Counted from the stretch's first letter, positions 31,912 through 44,220 are shown. The stretch: DNA of 64,000 bases from Branchipolynoe longqiensis (GCA_030323885.1 CM059189.1:46569015-46633014), one strand, 5' to 3'. The notes: a model not told the origin generated them from the letters alone. Made by a program: numbers and translations.

Positions 31912-33167
31912 CAACAAAGGCCATATTCATGACGAAAAACTAGTTGTGTCTATTCTGTCAATCTTGTCAATTACATTCACATATCTACCTGAAAATTTGC
32001 ATAAAATTCCGATATTGTTAGATACATGTTAAATGATAGCAGCAACGATATCTGATTGAATATTGAAGTGGTTTGACTTGTGTCAACTCATGTTTTTTTC
32101 AAGATGTATAATCGTGACATGCCCTACTCGATCACAGTATTTGTGAATAAGTTATCTTGTCTTGACTATGTTAGTGGCCCTTTAAATTATATAGCCGATC
32201 GTGCAAGTGTTTTTCAAGATGTACAATAATGACATGTCATATTCGAGCATGGTCATTGTGATAGATTGATTGGTGGTTTCTTTATGCCATGTCGGCAGCA
32301 TAGGCCATATTCACGGCGAGAATTGTTTGTTTTTTATTCAACCATCGCTTTTACAGGATGCAAAAGCACAGAATCAATTTTGTGTCAGTACACCATATAA
32401 AAAGCTCACAGTTGCATAATTTGTGGCTAAAGGAAATAGGATTAAGATAAAAGTTAAAGGTTGTTAATTGATCTAATTTGTTTAAGGACTATATGTATAA
32501 GGGTCATTACGCATGTTGGCACTGTCAACATGGATAATTTACTGGCGGGAACACATGCACTACTTTTTCTCGGCACTACTTTCTTGCCCTATTTCGCAGT
32601 CACTCACTGCTGACCCGCACTTCACTTTCACGCTGGCCTGCCTCCTGGCAAGTCGCTTCATCCACCCACCCACCCGATATTAAGGAGGTAAGGGGTAGGG
32701 GTTGAGGGCTGCTGGTTCTGGGCTAGGTCCTCTCTGTCATCTCTTTCTTGCCCGCTACATTTCCCAAACCTAACAACATTTAACTAGTCATTTCTCTAAT
32801 CACTTAAACTTGTTCGATACGCCTGACACTGATCATGACATCCTTTAACCTTGCTGGTACCCTATGCGATACCTCAAAACTTCATTGTCAATTAATTCTT
32901 GACACCATACATGATACACGATATCGATATGTTCTCCAGACAAGCCCGACCTGCCTGCAGGTTATGTTCTCCAATAAATTTTGTTATTTCCATATCTGTC
33001 TTGTCTCCAGTTTGTTCCCGGATGTAAATTGTGAATAAGTAAAGTTGTGTTAACCATGCTAGTTGCATTTTAAAGTGAAAAGCCTATTGTGAAGGATATG
33101 ACGAAGAGTGATCTCACCCTACTTCTGGTGGTGGAAGCCAACCAGGTCGCAGATTCAATCCTTCCTA
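31912..33167. other. No gene seen; short repeated tail motif
   Basis: GATTGATTGGTGGTT followed by AGGCCATATTCACGGCGAGA (about 32266-32322) matches the inverse of a sequence at about 47565-47632 that ends in (AATC)n. It is probably a retroposon tail. The remainder carries nothing recognisable. Confidence 0.5.
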
Positions 33168-33835
33168 AAGCCCAAGTCATACATACCCGGATCAGGGGCC
33201 GGACGAGCCCCGGACCCCCATCCGGGGGGGTCCGGGGCGATCCGGGGTGATCCGTGGCTCGTCCGTGGCTCTTCCGTGCCGACACCCCTGATCCGGCCTG
33301 ATCCGGGGCTCGTCCGGCGCCGTCCGGGCTCACCCCCGGATGTTTTTAAATGTTTATAACATCCGGGGCGGTCCGGGGGATTTTGTGATCCGGGCTCAAT
33401 CCGGCCTGATCCAGCCTGATCCGGGGGTGGTCCGGGCGTGGTCCGAAAATTTCAGGGGTGGTCCGGACCATCCCCGGACTATCCAGGACTACTCCCGGCC
33501 TAGCCACGGACCACTCCCGGACGGCCCCCCGCAAGACCGGGGATGATCTGGGATAGTCCTGGGGTGATCCGGGATAGTCTGGGGGTGGTCTGGGGCAGTC
33601 CGGGGGTGGTCCGGCCTCGTCCGGGGCCGGTCTGGCCCAGTCCGCGGGCATTCCGGGGGTGATACGGGGCGGTCCGGGGCTCGTCCGGGGCTCGTCCGGG
33701 AAAGTGTGACTGCGAGGCAAAAATCAATGAAAACAGTGATTTTATCCGTGACGGTCCGGGACAGTCCTGGCCATTGATCCATGGGTGGTCCGGCTCAAAA
33801 TCCGGGGCTGGTCCGGCTATGTGTGACTGGGGCTT
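33168..33835. mobile_element. WR-D word-repeat MITE
   Basis: The ends AAGCCCAAGTCATACATACC and the inverse of AAGCCCCAGTCACACATAGC are matched, with TA at 33166-33167 and 33836-33837. The arms are dense with GGTCCGGGG and GATCCGGG words. The centre at 33334-33368 is a hairpin with perfect 11-bp arms, CCCCGGATGTT/AACATCCGGGG. Proline/arginine-rich frames on the minus strand are a by-product of the word. Confidence 0.87.
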
Positions 33836-34195
33836 TACGCGACTCAAGGAACACTAATTCAGTAGACGCAGATTAGGTATCATACCTTTGCAGTATTGTG
33901 CAAGCTACAAAGTGTCGTTAATATAGTGCTGCCTTAAGTCCTTCAGGCATACACTCACAGATTTAGACTAGGATGTCAGGTGGCTCCTACTCCATCACGC
34001 TGAGGATGCTGTCTGGCTTACTAACATCCGATTGCCTTGTGGTTAGAGTGGCCGGCATTCAAAGGGGATATGCTGGGTTCAATCACCGGCTGGGTTAAAG
34101 CAAAGACTTGCACAATTGGTAATAATCAGCTTGTCTACTATCATTCTATGGAGCATACTTCACAATAATTACGAACATTAATTCCAGTACCCTGA
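33836..34195. other. No gene seen
   Basis: No recognisable feature. Confidence 0.45.
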
Positions 34196-34600
34196 TACAG
34201 TATAACCCCGTTAAACCAAACTTGAAGGCACCCTAGAAATTTGTTTGGATTAACCGATAAATTGGTTTAACTGAGCTTTGACTTTGACTTGGCTTTGGCA
34301 AAAACGGGGGTGCATTATGAATGTACAATGTATGTGGATACTATGATTATTGTTTTTTTTATGTAAATACAGTTTAAGCCCATTAAACCAACCTCGGTTA
34401 AATCAAACGATCGGTTAATCCAAACTTGTTTCGGCGACCTGGCAAAATACTACCATTTATCATATAAAAAAGTATCAGATGACCTTAAAACCACATGAAA
34501 GTTTGGTTTAACTGTACCGGAAGTGGCCTGGGGCCGACAATTTTGTTTGGATTAACCAATACTTTAGATTAACCGACTTTGGTTTAACCAACTTTTTTAC
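34196..34600 (+). mobile_element. TK MITE, copy K1 (right end missing)
   Basis: Begins TACAGTATAACCCCGTTAAA and carries the TK interior (GGTTAATCCAAACTTGTTTC, ATCATATAAAAAAGTATCAG). It breaks off near 34597 without the right TIR. TA-CAGT termini resemble pogo/Tigger elements. Confidence 0.8.
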
Positions 34601-35069
34601 GTTCGCAGTACGTTCTGTACACGCTAAGGACATACAAGCGCACCCTACAACAAACAGTTCTGGGGCAACGCATGGTTCAGGGCAAGAGAAATGAGAGGCA
34701 TGTTTATATAATATATAGAATACATACATATACAACGCTGTAATATATATAGTATATATATGCTAAGTGATGTACTGAACTCCTTCTCACATGAGAACTC
34801 GGTGAACGTGTTGAAACCCACACACCTGCTGCACAAATATCGAGGTTAAATCGAGTGAATCCGATGGTTAAGGCACACACAGCGTCCTTTCCGCGTCCCA
34901 CCATGTAACACGTGACTTCATTCAACACCAGAGCGCCTCTAATGGAAACCGCATGATCGCCAGTCGGTGTCAAGGTCACTGGTGAAGGTCAGGGCCGGCG
35001 GTCCTCTAATGGATGCTCCATTACTTACATGCGCAAGAGATATACCGTTTGAAAAGCGAGTAGCGAGAG
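34601..35069. other. No gene seen; TA-rich patch
   Basis: A TATATA-rich stretch lies at about 34706-34762. Nothing else was recognised. Confidence 0.5.
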
Positions 35070-36020
35070 GATAATGGGAGAATTAGGAGAGGTGGCAGAG
35101 GTAGAGGGGGAGGTGTGGAGGGAGAGAGAGAAAGGCAGAGAGAGGAGAAGGAAAGGGAGGGAGAGGGAAAGGTACAGGAAGAGGATAGGGACAGTCATAG
35201 GGAGAGGGAAATGGAGAGGGAGAATGAGATGGGAAAGCGAGGGGAAGAGGGAAAGAGAGGGGGAGAGGAAGAATGGCAGAGAGGGAGAAGGAAAGGGAGA
35301 GAGGGACAGAGGGACAGAGGGACAGAAGGAGAGAGGGAGAGAGGGAAAATGAGAGGGAGAAGGAGGGGTGCAGAGGGACAGAGAGGGAGAGGGAGAAGGA
35401 GAGATGCAGAGGGGAAGAGAGGGAGAGGGAGAAGGACGGGGTGCTAGGGACAGAGAGGGAGAGGGAGAAGGAGGGGTGCAGAAGGACAGACAGGAAGAGG
35501 GAGAAGGAGAGATGCAGCGCAGAAGAGAGGAAGAGGGAGAAGGAGGGGTGCAGAGGGGAAGAGAGGGAGTGGGAGAAGGAGGGGTGCAGAGGGATAGAGA
35601 GGAAGAGGGAGAAGGAGAGATGCAGCGCAGAAGAGAGGGAGAGGGAGAAGGAGGGGTGCAGAGGGGAAGAGAGGGAGTGGGAGAAGGAGAGATGCAGACC
35701 GGAAGAGAGGGAGAGGGAGAAGGAGAGATTCAGAGGGGAAGATAGGGAGAGGGAGAAGGAGGGGTGCAGAGTGATAGACAGGAAGAGGGAGAAGGAGAGA
35801 TGCAGAGGGGAAGAGAGGGAGAGGGAGAAGGAGGGGTGCAGAGGGATAGAGAGGAAGAGGGAGAAGGAGAGATGCAGAGCGGAAGAGAGGACGAGGGAGA
35901 AGGAGGGGTGCAGAGGGACAGAGGGGAAGACGGAGAGGGAGGGATGCAGAGCAGAAGAGAGGGAGAGGGAGAAGGAGGGGTGCAGAGGGGAAGAGAGGGA
36001 GAGGGAGAAGGAGGGGTCAT
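35070..36020 (+). repeat. 36-bp purine minisatellite
   Basis: From about 35350 to 36018 a 36-bp unit (GAGAGGGAGAGGGAGAAGGA, then GgGgTGCAGAgGG) repeats with variants. The left part is a looser GGGAGA-rich stretch. Since 36 is divisible by three, frames stay open through the array, giving a 259-codon frame coding a 12-residue E/R/K-rich repeat. No codon bias, start context or domain supports a gene, and the strand is almost all purine. Confidence 0.9.
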
Positions 36021-36199
36021 TGAATTGGTTATCTTTTCATTTCTTCTCCTAGCTAAATACGCAGTTTGCGATTAGTATTCTAAGAAGTTTGCAGCAGTGT
36101 AGTGATACTAACATATAGCTATTCAAAATGTATGATCTATTGGACTGAACCGTATGAATCACATATCAAATTTCTGAGGAATGTTACGGCACTCAGCTA

Positions 36200-36579
36200 A
36201 AGACCCTATAATACTAAGATGGCTCACTCAGCCTGTACTGTGTAATCAAAATGATCAAACCCACCACTTGGTACGCTGGCTGTTCTCTTGGTTAAACAGA
36301 TGCTATATTATACGTATAAATGTATATATGAATCTGAAAGATGTGTGATGATGGAGATGATGATGATGATGCTGATGATGATGTGTGTTTGTTCATAGCA
36401 ATTTCATATTGATGTGTATTCATACTTACCTGTCTCATGTATAATATAATTGTATGTGTTTACATGTGAAACACCGACCAGCAGCTGGGTTGATCAAACC
36501 CACCACAAGGTGGCACTGCGAAATTTATTTTACCATGGGAGAGATAGCGAGTGAGCCATCTTAGTATTATAGGGTCTTT
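36200..36579 (+). mobile_element. TM MITE, copy M2
   Basis: The ends AAGACCCTATAATACTAAGA and TCTTAGTATTATAGGGTCTT are perfect inverted repeats. The interior matches M1, including the (GAT)n microsatellite. Confidence 0.87.
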
Positions 36580-37094
36580 GACTCGGCTTTCCTTGAAATG
36601 GATATAGCACGATCCGGAATGTTCTATATACACCATCGACCTCTCCCTCTCTTCCCCTCATCGACCTCATATCCATTAATGTACAGGATATATGGATCGG
36701 CATAAGCCCCTTATCGCCTGTAATAAGCTCTGTAGTGCCTCCTCTCCTATCCCCCCCCCCCGGATTGGGGGGTGGGTGGGGCGGGGGGGGGGGGGTCTAG
36801 CATGCACCGCTCCACCTCCTGCGCGGGGCTTGAGACTCCACTCGCTCGGAAGTATACATATATATATATATATATATATATAACATGTATACCGCATATC
36901 CGGCTGTAGGGTGGGGCGAGTGCAGGTTCTATTTCTCCCTGGGTATTCGGTGTGCTATGATATTGTATGAGCAAGCCACTAGGGGACGAGCAGCATTGTG
37001 GGCAAACTATATAACCGCTAGGCCAATGTCAAGCCAATTAGAAAAGCTAATCTCTGACAGAGCAGATATGATAATAAATATATAAATATATAAA
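36580..37094. other. C/G hairpin and (TA)n, no gene seen
   Basis: A run of C is followed within 20 bp by runs of G (about 36750-36796), a strong potential hairpin. (TA)n sits at about 36855-36882. Confidence 0.6.
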
Positions 37095-37265
37095 ATTTCA
37101 GCGGTACAGTGAGTGAAAGCAACGGCCGCTGAGGCATGGGCGAGCAGGTGGCGCCACATGCTCAGGTCATGAGGCACTAGTAGATGACCTAATGAGTAGG
37201 TGACCAGCCGATGACTTAGTGGCTGGGGAGTAGATGAATCTTCCGGCTTATTATACTCGTCACCT
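37095..37265 (+). repeat. Dispersed repeat W, copy W1
   Basis: Shares CAGCGGTACAGTGAGTG at its start and CTTCCGGCTTATTATACTCGT at its end with 61885-62055, with weaker similarity between. The class is unknown. Confidence 0.5.
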
Positions 37266-37689
37266 GAAAGTTCAGCTATTTATGTGTTATATAAGGAACT
37301 TATATGAATATAAACAAAGGACACTATTCACATACAGTTCAGCTATACATTGTGTTATAAAGAAGTTCATCATCATCATGCTGTCAGTCACTATGCGACA
37401 AAGACTGCTTTCATTATTTGACTGCCGCGCTCCATTTAGCTCTCTATTCAACAGAAGGTGTGTTTTTCATCGAAAGATGTGTTTTTCATCGAATAAAGAA
37501 GTTATAGGCATATACACACGGGCAGTATTTATCTGCAGCTCCTCTAAAGTCATCTGTGAGGGGACATTATGCCCACTCTAGTGACTGTCTTCATCGTCCC
37601 CTTGTGATCGGCGAATCCGCCTGCCCATGTGAGGACAATCTTACCAATGTACAAGATATCTTTGTTTCATGTCATTGCCTCTCTGTTTG
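37266..37689. other. No gene seen
   Basis: A 115-codon frame crosses this stretch, but no domain or repeat was recognised. Confidence 0.4.
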
Positions 37690-37691
37690 CT

Positions 37692-38027
37692 GTTTGTTTG
37701 TTTATTGTTGTTTTACGTCCTAGCAACATCTAAGGTCATATCAGGACGGGACGGACTTGTGACAGTGCGCACTAATGACGACTTTATAGTGCTGCCCCAC
37801 TGGAAGACCAGGCCATCAGCACCATTACCTGATATCCCACTTAGTCACATTATCCTGATACAGAGCCAACCAGTGCTTGCCCTGTCCTAATAATGCCGGG
37901 CACCAGGCTAGGAAGCGACAAGTATCAATTTGTAAGTCATTGGTTTCACTCGACCAGGGTTCGAACCCACGACCCCACGGTCTACCAACACGGGAGATGG
38001 ACACTCTAACTCATTCGGCCACCCCGT
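37692..38027 (-). mobile_element. SINE1 copy S11, full length
   Basis: Reverse orientation, with tail TTGTTGTTTTACGTCCTAGC at the left, body, B box complement GGGTTCGAACCC and head TCTAACTCATTCGGCCACCC at the right. Low divergence from S1. Confidence 0.9.
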
Positions 38028-38289
38028 CTCTGATAGCAGAACATGTGCTATGAAATGACATTGCTTTAGAAGTAGAGCTATCTCTTGAAGATAGATACTA
38101 CAATATGCATTATATATGATCTAAAGTGAAAATCTATAAGAATGGGAGTATAATGAAAAGATGTTCCCTCCAATTTATTTGCCATCCTGTCCAGATACCA
38201 TTACCGCCATTGTACACACTATACAAGAGCTAGTTCCTTATTTCCTCACATGGCGCCACCTGCGTCAACTGCCACTGAATTCTACCACT

Positions 38290-38420
38290 AGTCATTTATT
38301 TATTTTTTTGTAAATATTTTTATTCATCTGAATACATATTTTGTCAGTGCCGAGGCACTGGTCTTCTAGCCGTTGCGGCGATTACATTTTATTTGTACAT
38401 AGTGGAAGTGGAATGTGTTG
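38290..38420 (-). mobile_element. Retroposon 3' end with poly(A) signal
   Basis: On the minus strand: CTAGAAGACCAGTGCC, ATTCAGATGAATAAAAATA, then an A-rich tail. The related 3' end at 63828-63910 shares this order. AATAAA plus an A-rich tail suggests a retroposed transcript end. The upstream extent is unclear. Confidence 0.6.
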
Positions 38421-38958
38421 CATTGTGTGCAGCACAACCCATTCTGAACATAAAAAGAAAGTGAGGGAGCAAACTATGCTGTATAGTGTACAGCATAGGT
38501 ACTCAACATAGTGCAAGATAGAGTGTGCAGTAATGTACACTAGTGGTTAAATCATATGCTGTGTTTGTATATCAGTTAGATTTGGTTTTATTAATGGTTA
38601 GTCTTTTAATAGTGCCATGTTGTGCATGTATATTCGTTTATATTGTGTGCAATGCTGGTTGAAGATGTAGTTATTCAGTACAGGTAGTGCGTCTTGAATG
38701 TTATTATGTCATTGAGTTATAATAGTTGTTTGTCAAAATGTGGAAGGGGGGGAGGGGTCTAGGGGCAAAGTCATACATCCCTATCTATATAGGGTTATAT
38801 TTCAAGAGTTTGTAGATGCGCTTCCTACTCTGTTAAGTAATGCATTATAGTATTCTTTCCCTCTGTTCCATAATGAATGCCTGGGAGCCTTTCATTTCAA
38901 CTAATCCCATAATGCTTTGAGCGGTACTTCGGGTAAGGCACTTTCAGAGTCTCAGATA
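38421..38958. other. No gene seen
   Basis: It may continue the retroposon ending at 38290 on the minus strand, but no coding motif was found. Confidence 0.4.
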
Positions 38959-39668
38959 AAGGGGCTGTCACATTAGGTTTTTTTTGCAGGAGCATACGGC
39001 GGCGTAGGCACGTTATGTCATATATGGCGGCATACGCCGCCATACGCCACCATATGCTATGCATACGCTATGCATAAGCTATGTATACGCTATGCATAGG
39101 CTACGCATACTCTATGCATATGCTACGCATACACTATGCATATGCTATGCATACACTACGCATACGCTATGCATACACTATGCATATGCTATGGATATGC
39201 TATGCATAGGTCATCATGTGCCGGCATATGCCGGCCTATGCCGTTATACGCCGCCATACACTTTCTCCCGTCCGTCTGTCCAAATTTTGTTGTGCATGCT
39301 CAAAAGATATCGACCTATGGGAGCGTATGGTTCATATGCTACTCATACGCTACTCATACGCTGGTGTACGCTCCTCGTACGCCGGTGTACACTCCTCGTA
39401 TGGTAGGGGTGCGCCGCCGTAGGTTACGCATATGCTTAACTTGCGTCACTGGCATATCTCTAGCGTATGTAGCGTATGCATAACCTACGAGTTACATATG
39501 GGAGCATATTCCTAGCATATGCACAGCATATGCACAGCGTATGCACAGCGTATTCCAAGCATATGCCACAGGTCTCGACATTGATCTTGACTCATACGCT
39601 ACTCATACGCTCATACGACGTAGGTATTCAATACGCTCCCGCCATACGCCGTAATGTGACAGGGCCTT
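38959..39668. mobile_element. WR-A word-repeat MITE, copy A3
   Basis: The left end AAGGGGCTGTCACATTAGG and the right end TAATGTGACAGGGCCTT are inverted, with TA at 38957-38958 and 39669-39670. Long runs of TACGCTATGCA and TACTCATACGC words fill the arms. The core lies at about 39281-39310 (CAAATTTTGTTGTGCATGCT). It is larger than A2 because of word expansion in both arms. Confidence 0.87.
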
Positions 39669-39770
39669 TACAAATGCTTAATCCGATGCTTTCAAGTTAC
39701 TCCCATGCATAATATGTATAACATGACTTTGATCGCTAAGGCATACCCTACTTTCCTTAGTACAGTACAA

Positions 39771-40269
39771 TCCCGTTAATCCAAGCTCGGTTAAACCAAA
39801 CGATCGGTTAATCCAAACTTTTTTCGGCGGCCCAGCAAAATACTACCATTTATCATATAAAAAAGTTGGTTAAACCAAAGTTGGTTAATCCAAATTATCG
39901 GTTAATCCAAACAAAATTGTCAGACCCCAGGCCACTCTGGTATGGTTAAACCAAACTTTCATGTGGTTATAAGGTCATCCAAGACTTTTTTGTATGATAA
40001 ATGGCAGTATTTTGGCGGGCTGCCGAAAAAGGTTTGGATTAACCGATCGTTTGGTTTAACCGAGCTTGGTTTAATGGGGGTATACTGTATATACATAATA
40101 AAACAATAATCAAAGTGTCCAAATACATTATATATTACATTCATAATGCCCCACGATTTTGCCAAAGCCAGGTCAAAGTCAAAGTCAAAGCTCGGTTAAA
40201 CCAATGATCGGTTAATCCAAACACATTTCTAGGGTCCCTTAAGGTTTGGTTTAATGGGGTTATACTGTA
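39771..40269. mobile_element. TK MITE, copy K2 (complete)
   Basis: Bounded by TACAGTACAATCCCGTTAAT and the inverse of TACAGTATAACCCCATTAAA. The interior is an extended imperfect palindrome with GGTTAATCCAAAC and GGTTTAACC words on each side. Confidence 0.85.
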
Positions 40270-40673
40270 GTAGCCTAAAGGCTTAATATAGAAGATATGT
40301 TCAAGCCTCCAATAATAATTTCTGTGTGCACACGGAAATGGTGAACATAAGCTTTGTTTATCTCTTTTTTTGTATTAATGGTTTATTTACCCCATAACAG
40401 ATAAGTGCAAGATATATAGTGGAATCGGACAGAGCGCCCATTTCTCGTGCGCCTCCTCCTTTATCACCCCTCCCTTATCCCCCAACAATTCCCTGTCTCC
40501 CTATCCGCTCCACTCTCCCTGACTACCTACCCATTGTCCCTCCTTAATTCCCACACCATCGATATCCCCTCTTTCCTTTTCCCTCACTTCCTTCCCTCTC
40601 TCCCCCTCTCCTTCCCCTCCCTTATCCCCCCACCTATTCACTCTCTCTCTATCCGCTCCACTCGCACTGACTA
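40270..40673. other. C/T-rich low complexity, no gene seen
   Basis: From about 40445 the sequence is CTCCC-rich. It resumes after the LINE insertion at 41014 and runs to about 41300. Confidence 0.6.
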
Positions 40674-40683
40674 CCTACACACT

Positions 40684-41013
40684 CAATCAATCAATAGTTC
40701 CGTCCTCTAGTCGAGGGTTGGATGCAATGGTTCTCCACTTGTCCCGATGGGGTGCTGTTCTGATAGACTGTGAATAATTCAAGCCTGTCCACTGTGAAAT
40801 ATTTGTAAACCATGATGTTCTTGGTCTCCCTCTCCCTCTGCTGCCATTCAACTTCCTTTCCAACAATGTACGGTATATTGAACTCTGACAAATGATGTGG
40901 CCAAAATAAATATGTTTCTTTGTATGTATAGTGGCAAACAAGCATTTCTTATTTTTAATTTTTCTGAGGACTTCTTTGTTGGTGATCTTCTTTGTCCATG
41001 ATATTTTCATCAT
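40684..41013 (-). mobile_element. Non-LTR retrotransposon 3' fragment, copy R2, with 10-bp TSD
   Basis: Nearly the same as R1 at 4828-5218, with about a dozen differences by eye over 330 bp. Minus-strand coding for RT C-terminal residues (ITNKEVLRKIKNK, RGRGRPRTSWFTNI) ends at a (TTGA)n tail. A perfect 10-bp direct repeat, CCTACACACT, flanks the insertion at 40674-40683 and 41014-41023. Low divergence and an intact TSD suggest recent activity of the family. The element is 5'-truncated and dead. Confidence 0.9.
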
Positions 41014-41705
41014 CCTACACACTGTCCTTTCTTCATTCCCCCACCTCGCATCTCCCTCCTTTCATTCCCCCTCTCTTCCTTCCATATATCTCCCCTTCCC
41101 TTCCACTCCCTTACCCACACCCCTTCCCTCTACCTCCCCTATTCACAATAACCAGCTGCCCTTCCCTCCCTCCCCTATTCTCCTCACTCACCGTAACCTC
41201 CTTCCCGTCATCCTCCTTTTCCCCCCCACCCCCCACCCCACCTCCCAGGAGCCCCACCACCCCACCTCCCATCACCCAAGTGGCTATTAAACACATCCCA
41301 GCGTTCACAATAACCAGCTGTTCCAATTATGCACCCCCCATCTTTCTTTCTTCATAAAATGTTACGAGTCCAACTTGTATGCCATCGAAAAAAAAAAACA
41401 CCTCACGAGGGATCTGTGAATTGGGAAAAGCAGAAATGCTTTATTGGGTTCACTGGGTGCAAAACAAATAAAGAAAAAAAGTGAGAAAAGTGGGTGCATC
41501 CCCAATGTTAACGGCCACCAAACTGTCGATAATCGACACACTCCTACTCTGTCTCCCTGGAGCTGATGTGGTATTTTATTGGGACCAATTAAAAAAAAAC
41601 AAAAAAAAAACAGAGTTCCACAGAGTGTCTCACCTGTCAATATTTGAGCGGCTCAACATACTAAGCAATCCCAGCACATTGACAGTAAAACACATATTTA
41701 TTTAA
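41014..41705. other. C/T-rich tract, then A-rich patches; no gene seen
   Basis: A-runs at about 41388-41399 and 41590-41611 suggest old retroposed ends, but no family was recognised. Confidence 0.45.
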
Positions 41706-42052
41706 CATTGGTTGGTTGTTGGAGTTTTACGTCCTGGCAACATGTCAGGTCATCTCAGGACAGGTACCGACTTGTAGTTGGACTTTTACGTCCTGGCAAC
41801 ATGTCAGGTCATCTCAGGAGAGGTACCCACTTGTGACAGTTCACACCCATGTTTACTTTATAGTTTGGCCCCCACTTGGAAATCAGGCCACTGGCACCAT
41901 GATGCGATATCCCACTCAGTCACATTATCCTGACATTGAGCTAACCAGTCCTTGCTCTATCCTATTAATGTCGAGCGCCAGGCTAGGAAGCGACAAATAT
42001 CAATTTTATAAGTCATTGGTTTGACTCAACCGGGAAGGAAACTCCCGACCTT
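41706..42052 (-). mobile_element. SINE1 copy S12 with duplicated tail
   Basis: The tail segment from GTTGGAGTTTTACGTCCTGG to ACCGACTTGTAG is repeated in tandem (about 41713-41774, then 41777-41836), before the normal body. The head is degraded. Confidence 0.8.
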
Positions 42053-42053
42053 C

Positions 42054-42547
42054 CGCTATTTATGTAAATAACAAAGCAAGGATAGAAATCAATGGATATT
42101 GTTTCTCGGATAATGCTTTGAGAGCTCTTTTCCTAGGATGTTTCCCCCCCCCCCCTCACGAGCACCACAGTGGATGATGAAGGGGCAGTGGTCTCTACCA
42201 TTCGCTAAACAAAACCATTGGGAACTTCCTTACATCCCAACTTTCAAAGCTCACAACCTCACAACCTCACAACCTCCCCACCTCACAACCTCTCAACCCC
42301 TCCACCCCCCCAAGGCGGCATTACCATAGAGAGGCATCATAGTACAAGTGTGACGTCAGACATGGCACGTGACACATAGGCAAAGCTGTACAAAGTACAA
42401 CATCAATAACATGACTTCAGCAATCCTCTGTGATCAGAGAATATTTCTCTCATATGTGAGCAAGTTTTCAGTGTGTTCTTTCATTTGTAAGTCCTTCTGA
42501 TGACAGACCACTTGCCATTTCATGACAACATTGGTCTGAATGCTTTG
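42054..42547. other. No gene seen
   Basis: A CCTCACAACCT tandem patch lies at about 42253-42300. Nothing else was recognised. Confidence 0.5.
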
Positions 42548-42853
42548 TTTGTTTGTTTGTTGTTGTTTTACATCCTAGTGACTTGTGACAGTGTGCACTC
42601 ATGGCGACTTTATAGTGCTGCCCCACTGGAACACTAGGCCGCCAGCACCTTGACCTGATATTCCACTCAGTCACATTATCCTGACACTGAGCCAACCAGT
42701 CCTTGCCCTATCCTAATAATGCCGAGCGGCTGGCTAAGAAGCAACAAGTATCAATTTTTAAGTCATTGGTTTGACTCGATCGGGTTCGAACCCACGACCC
42801 CACGATCTACCAACACGGGAGATGGACTCTCTAACTTATACGGCCATCCCGTC
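42548..42853 (-). mobile_element. SINE1 copy S13 with deletion in the tail region
   Basis: TTTACATCCTAG is joined directly to TGACTTGTGACAGTG, missing about 35-40 bp present in S11. The B box GGGTTCGAACCC and head end CGGCCATCCCGTC are intact. Confidence 0.85.
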
Positions 42854-42913
42854 TGAATGCGGAATTATTCTTTGGAAACATGGTAGAGACAGTTATTTGT
42901 ATATATATATATA

Positions 42914-42960
42914 TGAAAGGTTCAGGCGTAAAAAAACTAACAAACGCCATCTGGGTAAAA
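42914..42960. mobile_element. TU terminal repeat, solitary
   Basis: ATGAAAGGTTCAGGCGTAAA and AACAAACGCC next to a (TA)n match the end of the TU element at 61157-61401. No partner end was found. Confidence 0.55.
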
Positions 42961-43456
42961 ATTGTAACCATGACTACTACGTTTGAGCTGAGGTTGCCAT
43001 CATTCCGCTAATTGAATCCATTTGTTCATGGAAGCTGCAACATCCCCTCTTTAATGCCATTCTTAATATGGAATTAATATACTTTGACTGGAATGCACAA
43101 CAATATAACAATACATTGGATTTTTCAGATCATAAATCAATGACGTCATTCCAAATGTTAGGGTTACGGCGCATCTCTATTGTGGATTGATATCAAACTA
43201 GATCTGTCCTCCTAGCGGCGAATTCTAATTTCATACCAACCTATGATAAGTAAGTACCGTAACCTTAATAGTGCAAATATGACATTACTTATCTATTAGA
43301 CCACCCAAGTATTATCTTTGTTATTAGTTAAAAAAATAGGAGATTTATAATATTTGATTTTGAATTATGTAAACTCAAAGACGACAGAGACTACTTTCTT
43401 CTCAACTTGTGTTACTGTTTATAACCTCAACTGACCTAAATTGAAAGTAGTACCAG
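42961..43456. other. No gene seen
   Basis: No recognisable feature. Confidence 0.45.
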
Positions 43457-43811
43457 TTAAAGTTGCATAGTCCGATGGTTTTGAGTTTCTCTCATTTTCG
43501 GAGATAAACATATTAGGTTGTTTGTTATAATCTACCTTACTTTAGTTTGAAGTAACTTTTATTTTAAATCGCAAACTTTTGAGATATTTGAAATGGAAAC
43601 AAGCTAAATTAATGTTGGCAAGCATGCCACAACTCTATCACCATAGGCTTCTGCAGTAACAGGTTCTATTAATTGACTCAATAGTCCCTTCTATGTGCTG
43701 GTAAATGTTTAATAAGTGCATTAGTATCTAAGGTACATATGTAGAATCAAATCTAGATAATTGTCTTGTTTTTGACAAATTTGATGTTTTCATCGGACTA
43801 TGCAGCTTTAA
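43457..43811 (+). mobile_element. TJ MITE, copy J4 (complete)
   Basis: Begins TTAAAGTTGCATAGTCCGAT and ends ATCGGACTATGCAGCTTTAA, with TTAA at both boundaries. Its interior CTGCAGTAACAGGTTCT provides the empty-site sequence for B3. Confidence 0.88.
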
Positions 43812-44220
43812 ATGGCAAGGGGAATGTTAGGAGAAAATGGCTGAGAAGATTGTATTTCACCAAAAACGGCGCCTTTCAGCATTGGTGGGTGAATAGTAGC
43901 ACAGTGACACTAGAGGCAATTAGATCAAAATAGAATTACAGGTAGTAAACTGAAACTGTAGCTTTGGGCCCCCATGCTTAGCGCTGCCTCATTGTGTATT
44001 TTAATGTCAGCCATTTTTCCCAATCATTTATAATGTAGCAGCAACACGACACTGACGCATATTTATATTTTGCATTTAATGGGCTTGATGGGTAGTTACA
44101 GTAGTTTCTATGCAAAATTAGAATGATTAACAGTGAGATCAATTTACCAGATGCTTAACCCTGTCGTTCTAGTGTTAGGATACTTGGGCTGAGTAGGATG
44201 GCTCAACAATATCATAGGGC
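43812..44220. other. No gene seen
   Basis: No recognisable feature. Confidence 0.45.

Noticed and set aside
33340..33847. Pro/Arg-rich ORFs in WR-D
   Set aside because: They follow the GGTCCGGGG word in both orientations.
35273..36052. 259-codon E/R/K-rich ORF
   Set aside because: It is produced by a 36-bp purine minisatellite whose length is a multiple of three. The other frames are also long and there is no sign of selection on protein.
39059..39483. 115-codon ORFs with Y/A/H/C repeats
   Set aside because: They translate the TACGCTATGCA words of WR-A copy A3.
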